Shown here piece by piece: positions 55,045 through 63,858 of a stretch of DNA of 64,000 bases; position 1 is the first letter of the stretch; every line of letters starts with the position of its first letter. Below the pieces are notes generated by a model. That model worked only from the letters and a program-made list of their open reading frames with translations. It was not told the origin of the DNA and ran no database searches. A program made the position numbers and the translations under genes. The DNA comes from Roseovarius tolerans. Lineage in GTDB: Bacteria; Pseudomonadota; Alphaproteobacteria; Rhodobacterales; Rhodobacteraceae. The stretch spans positions 54,091-118,090 of the forward strand of contig NZ_FOBO01000013.1 of assembly GCF_900109855.1 (NCBI RefSeq), in the 5' to 3' direction.

Positions 55045-56841
55045 TCACGCCGCCTCGCCATCGGTGAATTGCAGCCGCGCCAGCCGCGCGTATAGCCCGT
55101 TTTCCGCCACCAGACTGTCATGCGTGCCCTGCGCCACGATCCGGCCCTGATCCATCACCACGATCCGGTCGGCCTTTTTAACCGTGGCCAGACGGTGTGC
55201 CACGATGATCGTGGTGCGGGTCCGCGCCATCGCATCGACCGCCTGCTGCACCGCGCGCTCGCTCTCGGCATCGAGCGCCGATGTCGCCTCGTCGAGCAGC
55301 AGAACGGCGGCATCGCGCAGGATCGCGCGGGCGATGGCGATGCGCTGTTTCTGCCCGCCCGAGAGCATCACGCCGCGCTCACCCACATAGGTATCATAGC
55401 CCTCGGGCAGCCGCGCGATGAAATCATGCGCATTGGCCGCGCGCGCCGCGGCCTCGATTTCGGCATCGCTCGCATCAAGACGGCCAAAGCGGATATTCTC
55501 GCGCGCCGAGGCGGCGAAGATCACCGGGTCCTGCGGCACCAGCGCAAGATCGGCGCGGAACGCGTGCCGCGCCATATCCCAAAGCGGCACACCGTCAAGC
55601 GTGATCTGCCCCTCATCGGGGTCATAGAACCGCTGGATCAGCTGAATGACCGAGGTCTTGCCCGCCCCCGACGGCCCGACCAGCGCCACCGTCTCGCCGG
55701 GCTTGATGCTCAGGTTGAAATCGTCAAGCGCCGGGGTTTCGGGCCGCGCGGGATAGGCAAAGCGCACCGCGTCAAATTCTATCCCGCCGCGCGCGGGGCG
55801 CGGCACCGCCACCGGGGCGGCCGGGTCCTTGACCGGGTCATCGGCCTGCAACAACTCGACCAGCCGCTCGGTGGCGCCCGCCGCGCGCTGCAACTCGCCC
55901 CAGATTTCCGACAGCGCCGCCACGGCCCCCGCCACCATCACCGAATAGATCACGAATTGCACAAGGCTGCCGGGCGTCATGTCGCCTGCCCGCACGTCGC
56001 GCGCGCCGATCCAGAGCACGCCGACGATGCCGGTGAACACGAGGAAAATCACGATCACCGTCATCAGCGCGCGGGTGTTCACCCGGCGGCGCGCCGCGTC
56101 ATGGCTGCGCTCGGTCACATCGGCGAAACGCGCCCGGCTCTCGCCCTCATGGGTGAAGGCCTGCACCGTCTGTACCGACAAGAGCGCCTCGGAGGCGTTG
56201 CCGGAACTGTTGGCGATCCAGTCCTGATTCTCACGGCTGAGCACCCGCATCTTACGGCCCAGAAAGAGGATCGGGAAGATCACCAGCGGCACGATCAGCA
56301 GGACAAGCCCGGTCAGCTTGGCCGAGGTCAGCAGCATCAGGACCATGCCGCCGATGAACAACAGCAGGTTGCGCAACGCGATCGAGACGGACGAGCCGAT
56401 GACCGAGAGGATCAGAGTGGTATCGGTGGTGATCCGGCTCAGCACCTCGCCGGTCATCAGCCGTTCGAAGAACGCGGGGCTCATGCCGATCACCCGGTCG
56501 AACACGGCCTTGCGGATATCGGCAACCACGCGCTCGCCCAGACGGGTGACCAGCAGGTACCGCGCGCCGGTGCCAAGCGCCAGCAGCGCCGCGATGAAGA
56601 GCGCGCCGCCGAAATACTGATCGAGCAGCGCGCCGTCCTCGGTGCCGAAATTATCCACCACCCGGCGCACCGCCATCGGCAGCACCAAAGCCACCGCCGC
56701 AGTCAGCACCAGCGCCGCAATCGCCGCGCCCAGAAGCGCGCGATAGGGCCGCAGGAACGGCCATAATTCGGCCAGCGCCCCAACCCGCTTCGATCTCTCG
56801 CGATCCAGCTGATCGGCCCCGTTCTCGGCCTTTCGCACCAT
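55045..56841 (-). CDS. ABC exporter, fused membrane and ATPase domains
   Basis: A 598-residue half-transporter. Six membrane helices in the first 320 residues are followed by the ATPase: Walker A LVGPSGAGKTSVIQLI, signature LSGGQKQRIAIARAIL, Walker B AVLLLDEATSALD and the His switch IIVAHRLATVK. The MsbA/LmrA-like layout suggests export of lipid or drug as a homodimer. ATG 56841 follows GAGGGAAGAG; ATG 56868 is possible. The tRNA-derived repeat begins 89 bases upstream. Confidence 0.9.
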   Translation of the reverse strand: MVRKAENGADQLDRERSKRVGALAELWPFLRPYRALLGAAIAALVLTAAVALVLPMAVRRVVDNFGTEDGALLDQYFGGALFIAALLALGTGARYLLVTRLGERVVADIRKAVFDRVIGMSPAFFERLMTGEVLSRITTDTTLILSVIGSSVSIALRNLLLFIGGMVLMLLTSAKLTGLVLLIVPLVIFPILFLGRKMRVLSRENQDWIANSSGNASEALLSVQTVQAFTHEGESRARFADVTERSHDAARRRVNTRALMTVIVIFLVFTGIVGVLWIGARDVRAGDMTPGSLVQFVIYSVMVAGAVAALSEIWGELQRAAGATERLVELLQADDPVKDPAAPVAVPRPARGGIEFDAVRFAYPARPETPALDDFNLSIKPGETVALVGPSGAGKTSVIQLIQRFYDPDEGQITLDGVPLWDMARHAFRADLALVPQDPVIFAASARENIRFGRLDASDAEIEAAARAANAHDFIARLPEGYDTYVGERGVMLSGGQKQRIAIARAILRDAAVLLLDEATSALDAESERAVQQAVDAMARTRTTIIVAHRLATVKKADRIVVMDQGRIVAQGTHDSLVAENGLYARLARLQFTDGEAA

Positions 56842-56929
56842 CGGTTCTCTTCCCTCGTCATTTTGCACAGGGTCTTGGCGCGCGGGCGCGCCGGGGTCAA
56901 GGGGCTGTTCAGCCGCAGGGCGAAAGGAT

Positions 56930-56973
56930 TGGAGCGGGCGACGGGAATCGAACCCGTATCATCAGCTTGGAAG
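56930..56973 (-). repeat. Duplicated 3' half of tRNA-Gly, probable attachment-site remnant
   Basis: These 44 bases are identical to 57067-57110, the 3' half of the intact tRNA-Gly gene, including the CCA end, T arm and anticodon. The match stops abruptly at 56973/57110, inside the anticodon stem. The 93 bases between the two copies (56974-57066) are AT-rich and unlike the flanks. This is the pattern left by an element that integrated at the tRNA 3' end. Confidence 0.75.
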
Positions 56974-57066
56974 ACAGGCGTCTAAATATAAATTTGTCTT
57001 TTTTTATCAATTACAAGCAGGCGATCTTTGCCAGTATTTGTAGGTAAAATGTCGGAAAGGAAACTC

Positions 57067-57140
57067 TGGAGCGGGCGACGGGAATCGAACCCGTATCATC
57101 AGCTTGGAAGGCTGAGGTCTTACCATTACACAACGCCCGC
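57067..57140 (-). tRNA. tRNA-Gly (anticodon TCC)
   Basis: Read on the minus strand, the gene begins GCGGGCGTTGTG and ends CGCCCGCTCCA, so the 7-bp acceptor stem pairs and the CCA tail is encoded. The anticodon loop CTTCCAA gives TCC. GGGTTCGATTCCC forms the T arm. Its 3' half is duplicated at 56930-56973. Confidence 0.95.
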
Positions 57141-57212
57141 TCAGCATGTTCCGGCTTATTTCATGGGCCTCCAGACGTCAAGTATCTGCTGGACAATCGG
57201 GAAGGAAATTCG

Positions 57213-57908
57213 ATGACCAAACCGCAAGCTGTGATCATAGGAGTCGGAGATGGACTGTCGGCCGCCGTGGCGCGTGAACTTGTAGCGGACCATGCTTTAA
57301 CTCTGGCAGCGCGCAGTCAGAACAAGATCGAGGCTCTCGCTGACGAGATCGGAGCCCACACAGTGCGTCTGGATGCAACGGAGGAAGCAGCCGTCGCCAA
57401 GCTTTTTGAGGATCTGCCAGAAGCGCCACGGGTTGTGATTTACAATCCCTCCGCACGGGTGCGCGGGCCTATCGCGGATCTGTCCGTAGAGGATGTGCGC
57501 AAGGCTGTCGATGTCACGGCCATTGGCGCTTTCCTGGCCGGAAAGCACGCGGCAAAACGTATGCTGGCAAATGACCCCATAGGCGGGACGCGAGGCACCA
57601 TCCTGTTCACGGGCGCCTCCGCCGGCGTGAAAGGCTTTCCGCAATCTGCGTCCTTTGCCATGGGCAAGTTTGCGCAGCGCGGCGTGGCGGAAAGCATGGC
57701 GCGCGAGTTGCACCCCAAAGGCATTCACGTTGCCTGGATCAACATCGACGGGGCGATCCTGAACCCCGGCCGCACCGAGCCGGATGACAAGCCCGGCTGC
57801 ATGCTCCGGCCGGAAGCGATCGCCCGCACCTATCGCCACCTGATCGAACAGGATCGCAGCGCATGGTCCAATGAGATCGCCGTACGGCCCTGGGTCGAGA
57901 CATTTTAG
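57213..57908 (+). CDS. Atypical short-chain dehydrogenase-like protein (Tyr to Phe)
   Basis: A 231-residue Rossmann protein. The N-terminal IIGVGDGLSAAVARELV resembles the SDR cofactor site. The usual NNAG is replaced by YNPSAR. The catalytic YxxxK reads SFAMGK: Phe148 replaces Tyr, while Lys152 and an upstream Ser (TGASAG) remain. Loss of the Tyr hydroxyl argues against normal SDR chemistry, though cofactor binding may persist. AAGGAAA precedes the ATG. The SEC-C gene follows after 12 bases. Substrate unknown. Confidence 0.78.
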   Translation: MTKPQAVIIGVGDGLSAAVARELVADHALTLAARSQNKIEALADEIGAHTVRLDATEEAAVAKLFEDLPEAPRVVIYNPSARVRGPIADLSVEDVRKAVDVTAIGAFLAGKHAAKRMLANDPIGGTRGTILFTGASAGVKGFPQSASFAMGKFAQRGVAESMARELHPKGIHVAWINIDGAILNPGRTEPDDKPGCMLRPEAIARTYRHLIEQDRSAWSNEIAVRPWVETF

Positions 57909-57920
57909 GGCGATTGCGAA

Positions 57921-58610
57921 ATGCTCACCGATGACGAACTGGATCAATTGGACGCGCTGCTGCTGTCGCTTCCGAACGATGATGGCATGCTTCTCAGTGA
58001 GCTCGACGGGTTTTGCGCGGGGCTGATTGTGTGTCCCGAGATGATCATGCCCGGGGAATGGCTGCCCTGCGTCTGGGGGAACAGCGCAGCGCAATTCGAG
58101 ACTGCTGAAGACGTTCAGCGCCTGACCGATCTGATCATGCGGCACTATAACGACGTAGCGCAGTCCCTGACGCCACCGGAGATGGAATACGGCCCGCTCT
58201 ATGACGAGGACAAGCGCACCGGGGAAATCCTCTGGGAGTCCTGGTGCAGTGGATTTGAGCGCGCGATGCGCCTGCGCCCGGACACATGGATACACATCGT
58301 GGGAAGTGGTGACGAAGAAGCGGCGGCTTCGGTCAACATGATGCTGGCGCTTTACAACATCGCAGAAGGTAAAAGCGATCTGCCCAAATCGTCCGTCAAA
58401 AGCCTGACCGAAGAGGCTCCAGAACTTATTCCGACCCTCGTACTTAACCTGAACACCTGGACCAAGTCAGGCGTGGCATCAGAGCCTTTCCCAGCCCGGG
58501 CTGCCGCGAAACAACCTCACGCACCGTTTCAGGGAACCAAGGTCGGTCGCAACGCCCCCTGCCCCTGCGGCTCCGGACGCAAGTACAAGCGATGCTGTGG
58601 GAGCAATTGA
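57921..58610 (+). CDS. UPF0149/YecA-like protein with SEC-C zinc motif
   Basis: A 229-residue protein. The YecA-like region (LDQLDALLLSLPNDDGMLLS, ELDGFCAGLIVCPEMIMPGE, LWESWCSGFERAMRLRPD) covers residues 1-150. The C-terminal GRNAPCPCGSGRKYKRCCG is a SEC-C zinc motif (CxCx8CC), as at the end of SecA. Such proteins may bind ribosomes or SecA-related partners; the role is unclear. It is 12 bases after the SDR gene and convergent with leuD. Confidence 0.87.
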   Translation: MLTDDELDQLDALLLSLPNDDGMLLSELDGFCAGLIVCPEMIMPGEWLPCVWGNSAAQFETAEDVQRLTDLIMRHYNDVAQSLTPPEMEYGPLYDEDKRTGEILWESWCSGFERAMRLRPDTWIHIVGSGDEEAAASVNMMLALYNIAEGKSDLPKSSVKSLTEEAPELIPTLVLNLNTWTKSGVASEPFPARAAAKQPHAPFQGTKVGRNAPCPCGSGRKYKRCCGSN

Positions 58611-58664
58611 ACGCTGTTGTGTGACTCTGGAGGCTCCGCCGCGCTTGGCGAACCAAGAAATCTC

Positions 58665-58725
58665 AGCGTGGCTCACGGCCCATAGTGGACATACAGGCAA
58701 TCCACTGCCAACGTCCGCTATGAGA
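58665..58725. repeat. Dispersed intergenic repeat, copy F (short, inverted)
   Basis: On the minus strand AGCGGACGTTGGCAGT (58719-58704) and, about 20 bases on, GTGAGCCACGC resemble the AGCGGACCTTGGCGGT and GTGAGCCGCGC blocks of copy C, in the same order. It sits in the convergent gap between the SEC-C gene and leuD. The match is short, so confidence is low. Confidence 0.35.
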
Positions 58726-58814
58726 ATGAAAACACAATCTGCAGACGCAACCCACATCTCCTCTCGCGCATCCCATTCAATTGAACACCTGAGCCTGCAA
58801 GAGCCCGCCCGGTT

Positions 58815-59432
58815 CTATCTACCGCGACCCAGATATTGAAACATCTCGAAATGGGCATCTTCGAACGCCCGGATCGTTGGCGCGTTCGAAAGCGTGGCCT
58901 CGATGTGATCTTTGCCGTCAAGCAGTGTTTCTCGCCGGGCCGGTTCGATTTCAAACGGGATAATATCGCCCTCGGGATCCTGAATTTCGCAGGTCGTGAG
59001 GTCGATGGTCAGTTCCGGGCGAGCGGCAGCCGTGACGCTGTTTGCCAGGGTCTCGACCTGCTGTTCTTGCATGACGATCGCCAGAAGCCCGTTCTTTTCG
59101 CAATTGCCGAAGAAGATGCCCGCGAAACTTGGGGCGATCGCCGCGCGGATGCCGGCTTGCATCAAGCCCCAGACAGCATGTTCCCGGCTCGAACCGCAAC
59201 CAAAATTCCGCCCGGCAATGAGGATGCTGGCGCCTTCGTAGCGCGACCGGTTCAGAACAAAATCGTCGCGCAGTGTGCCATCGTCTTTGCGGCGCACATC
59301 ATAAAAGACGCCTTCGGCCAGCCCTTCGCGGTCAATCCTTTTGAGGAATTGCTTGGGCATGATCATATCGGTGTCGATGTTGGGCATCATCAGCGGCGCG
59401 GCCAGCCCGGTATGGCGTTCAAACTTCTTCAA
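58815..59432 (-). CDS. leuD: LeuD-like small subunit of a hydro-lyase
   Basis: A 205-residue swivel-domain protein. It starts MKKFERHTGLAAPLMMPNID, then GRNFGCGSSREHAVWGL and IAPSFAGIFFGN, all LeuD blocks. With LeuC it isomerises 2-isopropylmalate to 3-isopropylmalate, or acts on a similar hydroxy-diacid. It overlaps leuC by 14 bases. leuA, leuB and their usual neighbours are not here, so a paralogue with another substrate is possible. Confidence 0.87.
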   Translation of the reverse strand: MKKFERHTGLAAPLMMPNIDTDMIMPKQFLKRIDREGLAEGVFYDVRRKDDGTLRDDFVLNRSRYEGASILIAGRNFGCGSSREHAVWGLMQAGIRAAIAPSFAGIFFGNCEKNGLLAIVMQEQQVETLANSVTAAARPELTIDLTTCEIQDPEGDIIPFEIEPARRETLLDGKDHIEATLSNAPTIRAFEDAHFEMFQYLGRGR

Positions 59433-60855
59433 GGTCGCTCTCCTGCATCAGGGTGCGGACGTCTGTGATATGGCCCGTCACCGCGGCGGCGGCGACCATG
59501 GCCGGGCTCATCAGGTGGGTGCGGGCGCCGCGGCCTTGCCGGCCTTCGAAATTGCGGTTGGTGGACGAGGCGCAACGCTCGCCTGCCGGGATGACATCAT
59601 CATTCATCGCAAGGCACATCGAACAGCCCGAGCCGCGCCATTCGAACCCGGCCGCGCGGAAGATGTCGGCAAGGCCCTCCTCTTCCGCCTGCCGCTTGAC
59701 GGCCTGCGATCCGGGCACGGCGATGGCGCGAACGCCCTTCGCCACGCGCCGGCCCTTCAGCACGCGGGCGGCGGCACGCAGGTCGCCGATACGGCTGTTG
59801 GTGCAGGAACCTATGAAGACATGATCCACCGTGACCTCGTCCATCGGCGTTCCGGGCGTCAGCCCCATGTAGTCGAGCGATCGCTGCGCCGCGTTTCGGT
59901 CGCCGGGGTCGGCGAGCGCGCCGGGATCGGGCACATGGCCCGTCACCGGCACGCATTGGTCGGGGCTGGTGCCCCATGTGACCTGCGGCGCGATCTCGGC
60001 CATGTCGATGACGATTTCCTTGGCAAAGACCGCATCGGGATCGCTGTGCAGCGTCTTCCAATGAGCGCGGGCCGCGTCCCATGCGGCGCCTTCCGGCGCG
60101 TGGGGCCGGCCTTGCAAGTAGGCCTCCACCTTCTCGTCAGGGGCGATCATCGCCGCGCGGGCGCCGCCCTCGACGGCCATGTTGCAGATGGTCATACGCG
60201 CCTCGACATCCAGCGCGGAAATGGCGGGGCCCTCGAACTCGACCGCATACCCCACGGCCCCAGACACGCCCGCGCGCGCGATAAAGGCCATCACCATGTC
60301 CTTTCCGGTCACACCCTCCGGCAACGCGCCGGTGAAGCGCACGCGCATGGGTTTCAGCACCCGGTAGACCAGCGTCTGCGTCGCCAGAACGTGCTCGATC
60401 TCGGATGTGCCGATGCCGAAGCCCAGGGCACCGAGCGCGCCATAGGTCGTCGTGTGGCTGTCACCGCAGGCGATCACCATGCCGGGCAAGGCGTAGCCGT
60501 ATTCCGGCACGACCACGTGCTCGATGCCCTGTCGCGTGTCGAACAGGTCGAAAAGCTCGATCCCGTGACGGGTGCAGTTGCGACCGAGGTTCTCGATCTG
60601 AAGGCGCGCATCGGCGTCGGTCATCTCGTCAAGCGAGGCGATGGCGCGGGTCGGATTGACGTGGTCGACCACGGCCAGATGCGTCTCGGGTCGCCAGACA
60701 GGGCGATCGGCTTCGTGCAGACCGGCGAAAGCCTGCGGACTCGTGTATTCGTTCATGATGTGGAAATCGACGTAGAGAAGCACGGTGTTCCCATCGATCC
60801 GATCGACCGTATGTGTCTCAACGATCTTCTCATACAGGGTTCTGGGGCGGCTCAT
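59419..60855 (-). CDS. leuC: LeuC-like large subunit, non-canonical variant
   Basis: A 478-residue aconitase-family protein. The iron-sulfur cysteines lie in FIGSCTNSRI and SGCSMCLAM. The N-terminal block that reads DRHLVHEVTSPQAF in E. coli LeuC is DFHIMNEYTSPQAF here: the Arg after Asp is Phe31 and the second His is Asn35. The rest (VIACGDSHTTTYGALGALGF, ERCASSTNRNFEGRQGRG) is normal. These changes at the entry block may mark an altered substrate such as a methyl-substituted malate. ATG 60855 follows AAAGGGGAT. A GntR gene lies 11 bases upstream. Confidence 0.87.
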   Translation of the reverse strand: MSRPRTLYEKIVETHTVDRIDGNTVLLYVDFHIMNEYTSPQAFAGLHEADRPVWRPETHLAVVDHVNPTRAIASLDEMTDADARLQIENLGRNCTRHGIELFDLFDTRQGIEHVVVPEYGYALPGMVIACGDSHTTTYGALGALGFGIGTSEIEHVLATQTLVYRVLKPMRVRFTGALPEGVTGKDMVMAFIARAGVSGAVGYAVEFEGPAISALDVEARMTICNMAVEGGARAAMIAPDEKVEAYLQGRPHAPEGAAWDAARAHWKTLHSDPDAVFAKEIVIDMAEIAPQVTWGTSPDQCVPVTGHVPDPGALADPGDRNAAQRSLDYMGLTPGTPMDEVTVDHVFIGSCTNSRIGDLRAAARVLKGRRVAKGVRAIAVPGSQAVKRQAEEEGLADIFRAAGFEWRGSGCSMCLAMNDDVIPAGERCASSTNRNFEGRQGRGARTHLMSPAMVAAAAVTGHITDVRTLMQESDLEEV

Positions 60856-60866
60856 GAAATCCCCTT

Positions 60867-61475
60867 TCAAAGACTGCGGAGACCAAGCGCCCGGATCGCC
60901 GCAAGCAAGCTTTCCGATCCGCGTTGACGCTGTTTCAGATGGTTGGCACGGGCCGCCTCGGCATCGCCGGCGGCGATCAGATCAACAAGCGCGCGGTGCG
61001 TTTCGACCGACTTCCTCTCGGTGCCCTTGGGCCGCGCGCGGTCAGCGACGAAGTGTGCCCGCTGCGCTAGATCGCGGTGGAGAAGGCCGGTCTGTGCCAA
61101 AGGCGCATTGCCTGAAAATTCAAGAAGGGCGCGGTGGAAGGCCTCGTCGGAATGGGTCCAGAGCTCGGGATCTTCAAGTGCCGCCTCCATTTTGTCGCAA
61201 AGGCGGCTCAACTCTGCAACGATTTCAGCTCGATCACTGGCTTCGGCAATCAGGCCCACGGCCATCACCTCGACCGCGGTGACGACATCGTAAAGATCGC
61301 TCAGATCGTCCAGCGTCAGCGCGCGAACGAAGGCCCCGCGCCGCGGGAGATTCTCGATGAAGCGCTCGGAGCGCAGACGCAGCATGGCTTCGCGCACGGG
61401 CGTCCGGCTGACATTCAGTTCTTCGGCGAGATTGCGTTCGTCCAGGGCCGAGCCTGGAGGTCGCGCATTGGTCAC
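60867..61475 (-). pseudogene. GntR-family regulator with N-terminus cut by an IS
   Basis: 202 codons remain from GTG 61475. RNLAEELNVSRTPVREAML is the GntR recognition helix region, and a FadR-type helical sensor domain follows (VVTAVEVMAVGLIAEAS, SDEAFHRALLEFSG). Upstream in the same frame, 61476-61535 still codes gntR-like YVWIKRQIV, but there is no start codon before the IS boundary and a TGA lies four codons into the IS. Translation from GTG 61475 would lose the first helix of the winged helix. The gene is therefore probably damaged in DNA binding. It sits just upstream of leuCD. Confidence 0.72.
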
Positions 61476-61535
61476 GATCTGCCGCTTGATCCAGACGTAG
61501 CAGGCATTCGCAGTGGACTGTTTCGCGCCGTCGTC

Positions 61536-62329
61536 TGTTGATTGTCACTGAGAACTGACCCGGCAGCAGCAGAAATTGTCATCGAGAATTGACCCATGTG
61601 CAACCTTACCCCGGCCTGAATCAGCTGGGAGCACTTGGAGTGATAGACATGGGATTTTTGAAAGTTATCCGGAAATGGGCGCTGCGTGACAAGATGCCCA
61701 TTCGCGAGATCGCGCGGCGGACGGGCGTGTCTCGCAACACGATCAAGAAGTATTTGCGGGAGGGGATTGTTGAACCTGCGTTTCGTGCGCCAGATCGTCC
61801 CAGCAAGCTGGACCCTTATGCCAAGCATCTTACAGCATGGCTGACGACCGATCAGCGCAAATCACGCAAGGAACGTCGAACGGCGAAGCTAATGCACGCC
61901 GATCTGGTGAAGCTTGGATATGACGGTTCTTACGAGCGTGTCGCGGCCTTTGTGCGGGAATGGAAAGGTGAACGGCAGCGTGCGCATCATACGACTGATC
62001 GCGGGACTTTCGTGCCGCTGGTGTTCGCGCCGGGCGAGGCTTTCCAGTTCGATTGGAGCGAGGACTGGGCCTATGTCGGCGGCGAGCGCATCAAGCTTCA
62101 GGTTGCCCATACCAAGCTGTCACACAGCCGTGCGTTTCTGGTGCGGGCCTATCTGCTGCAAACACATGAGATGCTGTTTGATGCCCACTGGCATGCATTC
62201 CGCGTCTTCGAAGGCATCCCTGGGCGCGGCATCTATGATAACATGAAGACAGCCGTAGACCGTGTTGGCGTCGGCAAACAGCGCGATGTGAATGCGCGGT
62301 TCTTAGCCATGACCAGCCACTACGTCGTT
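61536..62329 (+). mobile_element. Truncated IS21-family element
   Basis: The left end is visible: TGTTGATTGTCACTGAGAAC at 61536, with two related 21-base repeats, and istA following. The element stops near 62329, inside istA, where sequence switches without a gap to a histidine-kinase gene. The istB ATPase gene and the right end are absent. So the copy is dead in cis, and no target duplication can be checked. Confidence 0.8.
61541..61595 (+). repeat. Terminal repeats of the IS21 left end
   Basis: ATTGTCACTGAGAACTGACC (61541) and ATTGTCATCGAGAATTGACC (61575) are the same 21-base unit with three differences, 34 bases apart. Multiple repeats like these at the ends are typical of IS21-family elements and are transposase binding sites. 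Confidence 0.75.
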
Positions 62330-62347
62330 TGTGTCCGTTCTGCGTGA
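61649..62347 (+). pseudogene. istA: istA transposase, 3' truncated
   Basis: 232 codons remain of a protein normally near 500. An N-terminal HTH (LRDKMPIREIARRTGVSRNT) is followed by the start of the DDE core: first Asp135 in FQFDWSED and second Asp197 in GIYDNMKTAV. Normal IstA continues after MTSHYV with the block holding the catalytic Glu. Here it reads VCVRSA and stops at 62347, so the Glu is lost. GGAG lies nine bases before ATG 61649. It is inactive as a transposase. Confidence 0.85.
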
Positions 62348-63164
62348 TGCTACCGAGCGCAAGAAGATCGAGCGCGCCAAGACGGAGGCGGTGTCGGTCG
62401 TAAGCCATGAGATGCGCACCCCACTGACTTCAATCAAAGGATCGCTTCGACTGTTGCATTCGGGAACTCTCGGCATTTTTGACAACAACGCCAAGCAAGC
62501 TTTGGATATCGCCGTACGCAATACAGAGCAGCTACTCCTTCTAGTCGACGACATCTTAGATCTGGAGAAAATCCGGGCGGGCAAAATGAAAATGGACAAG
62601 GCACCTGTCGACCTTGTGGCGCTTGTCGATGAAGTCGTCGAAATGAACAGGGGGTATGGGGACGAGTTGCGCGTCAACTTCCAGTTCGAGACAGACCTCA
62701 CCGACGCGATCGCAAGTGTGTCCGCGGCACGATTTACACAAGTGCTGGCAAACCTTCTATCAAACGCAGCGAAATTCACACCTGCGGGGGAAACCGTTCA
62801 AGTCATGCTAGATTCTGAAAATGGTTTCTGGAAAATATCCGTGACGGACAAGGGGCCCGGAATTCCTGAGGAAGCGTACCACATGGTCTTCGCAAGTTTC
62901 GCTCAATTGCGCAGCCCTGATGGAAAAGAACGCAAAGGAACAGGCTTGGGTTTGGCTATTGCTCAGAGAATAGTTCATGCACACGACGGGGAGATCGACT
63001 TTGTGAGTAAATGCGGTGAAGGCACAACATTTTTTGTAAAACTACCCATGCACACAATTCAACCTCAACAGCTTGATCACGCATTTAAAATAGAGAGCAC
63101 GTTGGACAATCTCAACAACCCTGAGAAGATTCTATTAGATGATGCTAAGCCATTGGAAATTTAG
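62331..63164 (+). pseudogene. Sensor histidine kinase, 5' truncated by the IS junction
   Basis: 277 codons of a kinase core. SVLRDATERKKIERAKTEAV looks like the end of a PAS domain and its linker. The H box is VVSHEMRTPLTSIKG (His26 of this fragment), then N box LLSNAAKFTPAG, G1 VTDKGPGIPEEA, and G2 GTGLGLAIAQRIV. The sensor part is missing because the frame begins at the IS21 junction. A GTG at 62331 could start a free kinase core, driven from the IS. The receiver gene downstream is a likely partner. Base composition is less GC-rich than the main genome. Confidence 0.75.
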
Positions 63165-63223
63165 TCTTTGTCATGCGAGTTATTTCTATACTTGGCTGAA
63201 GTGCGACACACTAAGAGGGCGGC

Positions 63224-63643
63224 GTGATGAGAGAGTTGCAGCGAATACTGCACGTAGATGATGATGATGACATTCGAGCCATAGCAGCTATGGCTCTCGA
63301 GTTGATTGGTCTATTTGAGCTCCTGCAATGTGCTTCCGGCAAACAGGCAACCGAAGAAGCCGCATCTTTTAGTCCAGACCTTCTGCTTCTGGATTACATG
63401 ATGCCCGACATGGATGGCAAAGAGACGCTCTGCGAGCTCCGCAAAGTTCCCGGCCTAAATGATGTACCCGTTGTATTCATGACAGCGCGGGTCAACGAAA
63501 ACTTGTCAAACGATCTTCGCCGCGATGGTGCGTTGGGCGTCATAGCAAAGCCCTTTGATCCGATGGACCTCGCCGCTCAACTCCGCGCACTCTGGCAGAT
63601 TTATAACGATGTTGAATCTGAGAGGGTGATGTTGAGAAGCTAA
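63224..63643 (+). CDS. Single-domain response regulator
   Basis: A 139-residue CheY-like receiver with no output domain. Acidic pocket VDDDDDIRA at residues 11-19, phospho-acceptor Asp57 in LLLLDYMMPDMDG, Thr87 in FMTAR and Lys109 in VIAKPFDP are all present. It should be phosphorylated by a partner kinase and act by protein contact. It lies 59 bases after the truncated kinase and is probably its partner. Composition is AT-richer than the chromosome, in line with an accessory origin. Confidence 0.88.
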   Translation: MMRELQRILHVDDDDDIRAIAAMALELIGLFELLQCASGKQATEEAASFSPDLLLLDYMMPDMDGKETLCELRKVPGLNDVPVVFMTARVNENLSNDLRRDGALGVIAKPFDPMDLAAQLRALWQIYNDVESERVMLRS

Positions 63644-63858
63644 CTTCCAAGGTGCCTCTAGAACGGAGCCCCCAGACAAACGTCCCTGACCCGTTTTTCA
63701 TCCTCTGCCCTCCTATCCCAGTCGGGAAATCGTAGCGGAAGACTCCACCTTCAAACGGTCCAGTTTGCGGGTTTAAGATCAATTGGGACTCTGTATCGTT
63801 CTTCAAGAGCTATGCGGGATTTTGGGTGACGCGACCTGATTAAGCGGCGCGGTTTTCA
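63644..63858. other. Noncoding stretch before the transposase remnant
   Basis: No gene is recognised. A minus-strand ORF at 63540-63806 overlaps the receiver gene in reverse and reads like a shadow. Nothing resembling IS ends was found with confidence. Confidence 0.4.
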
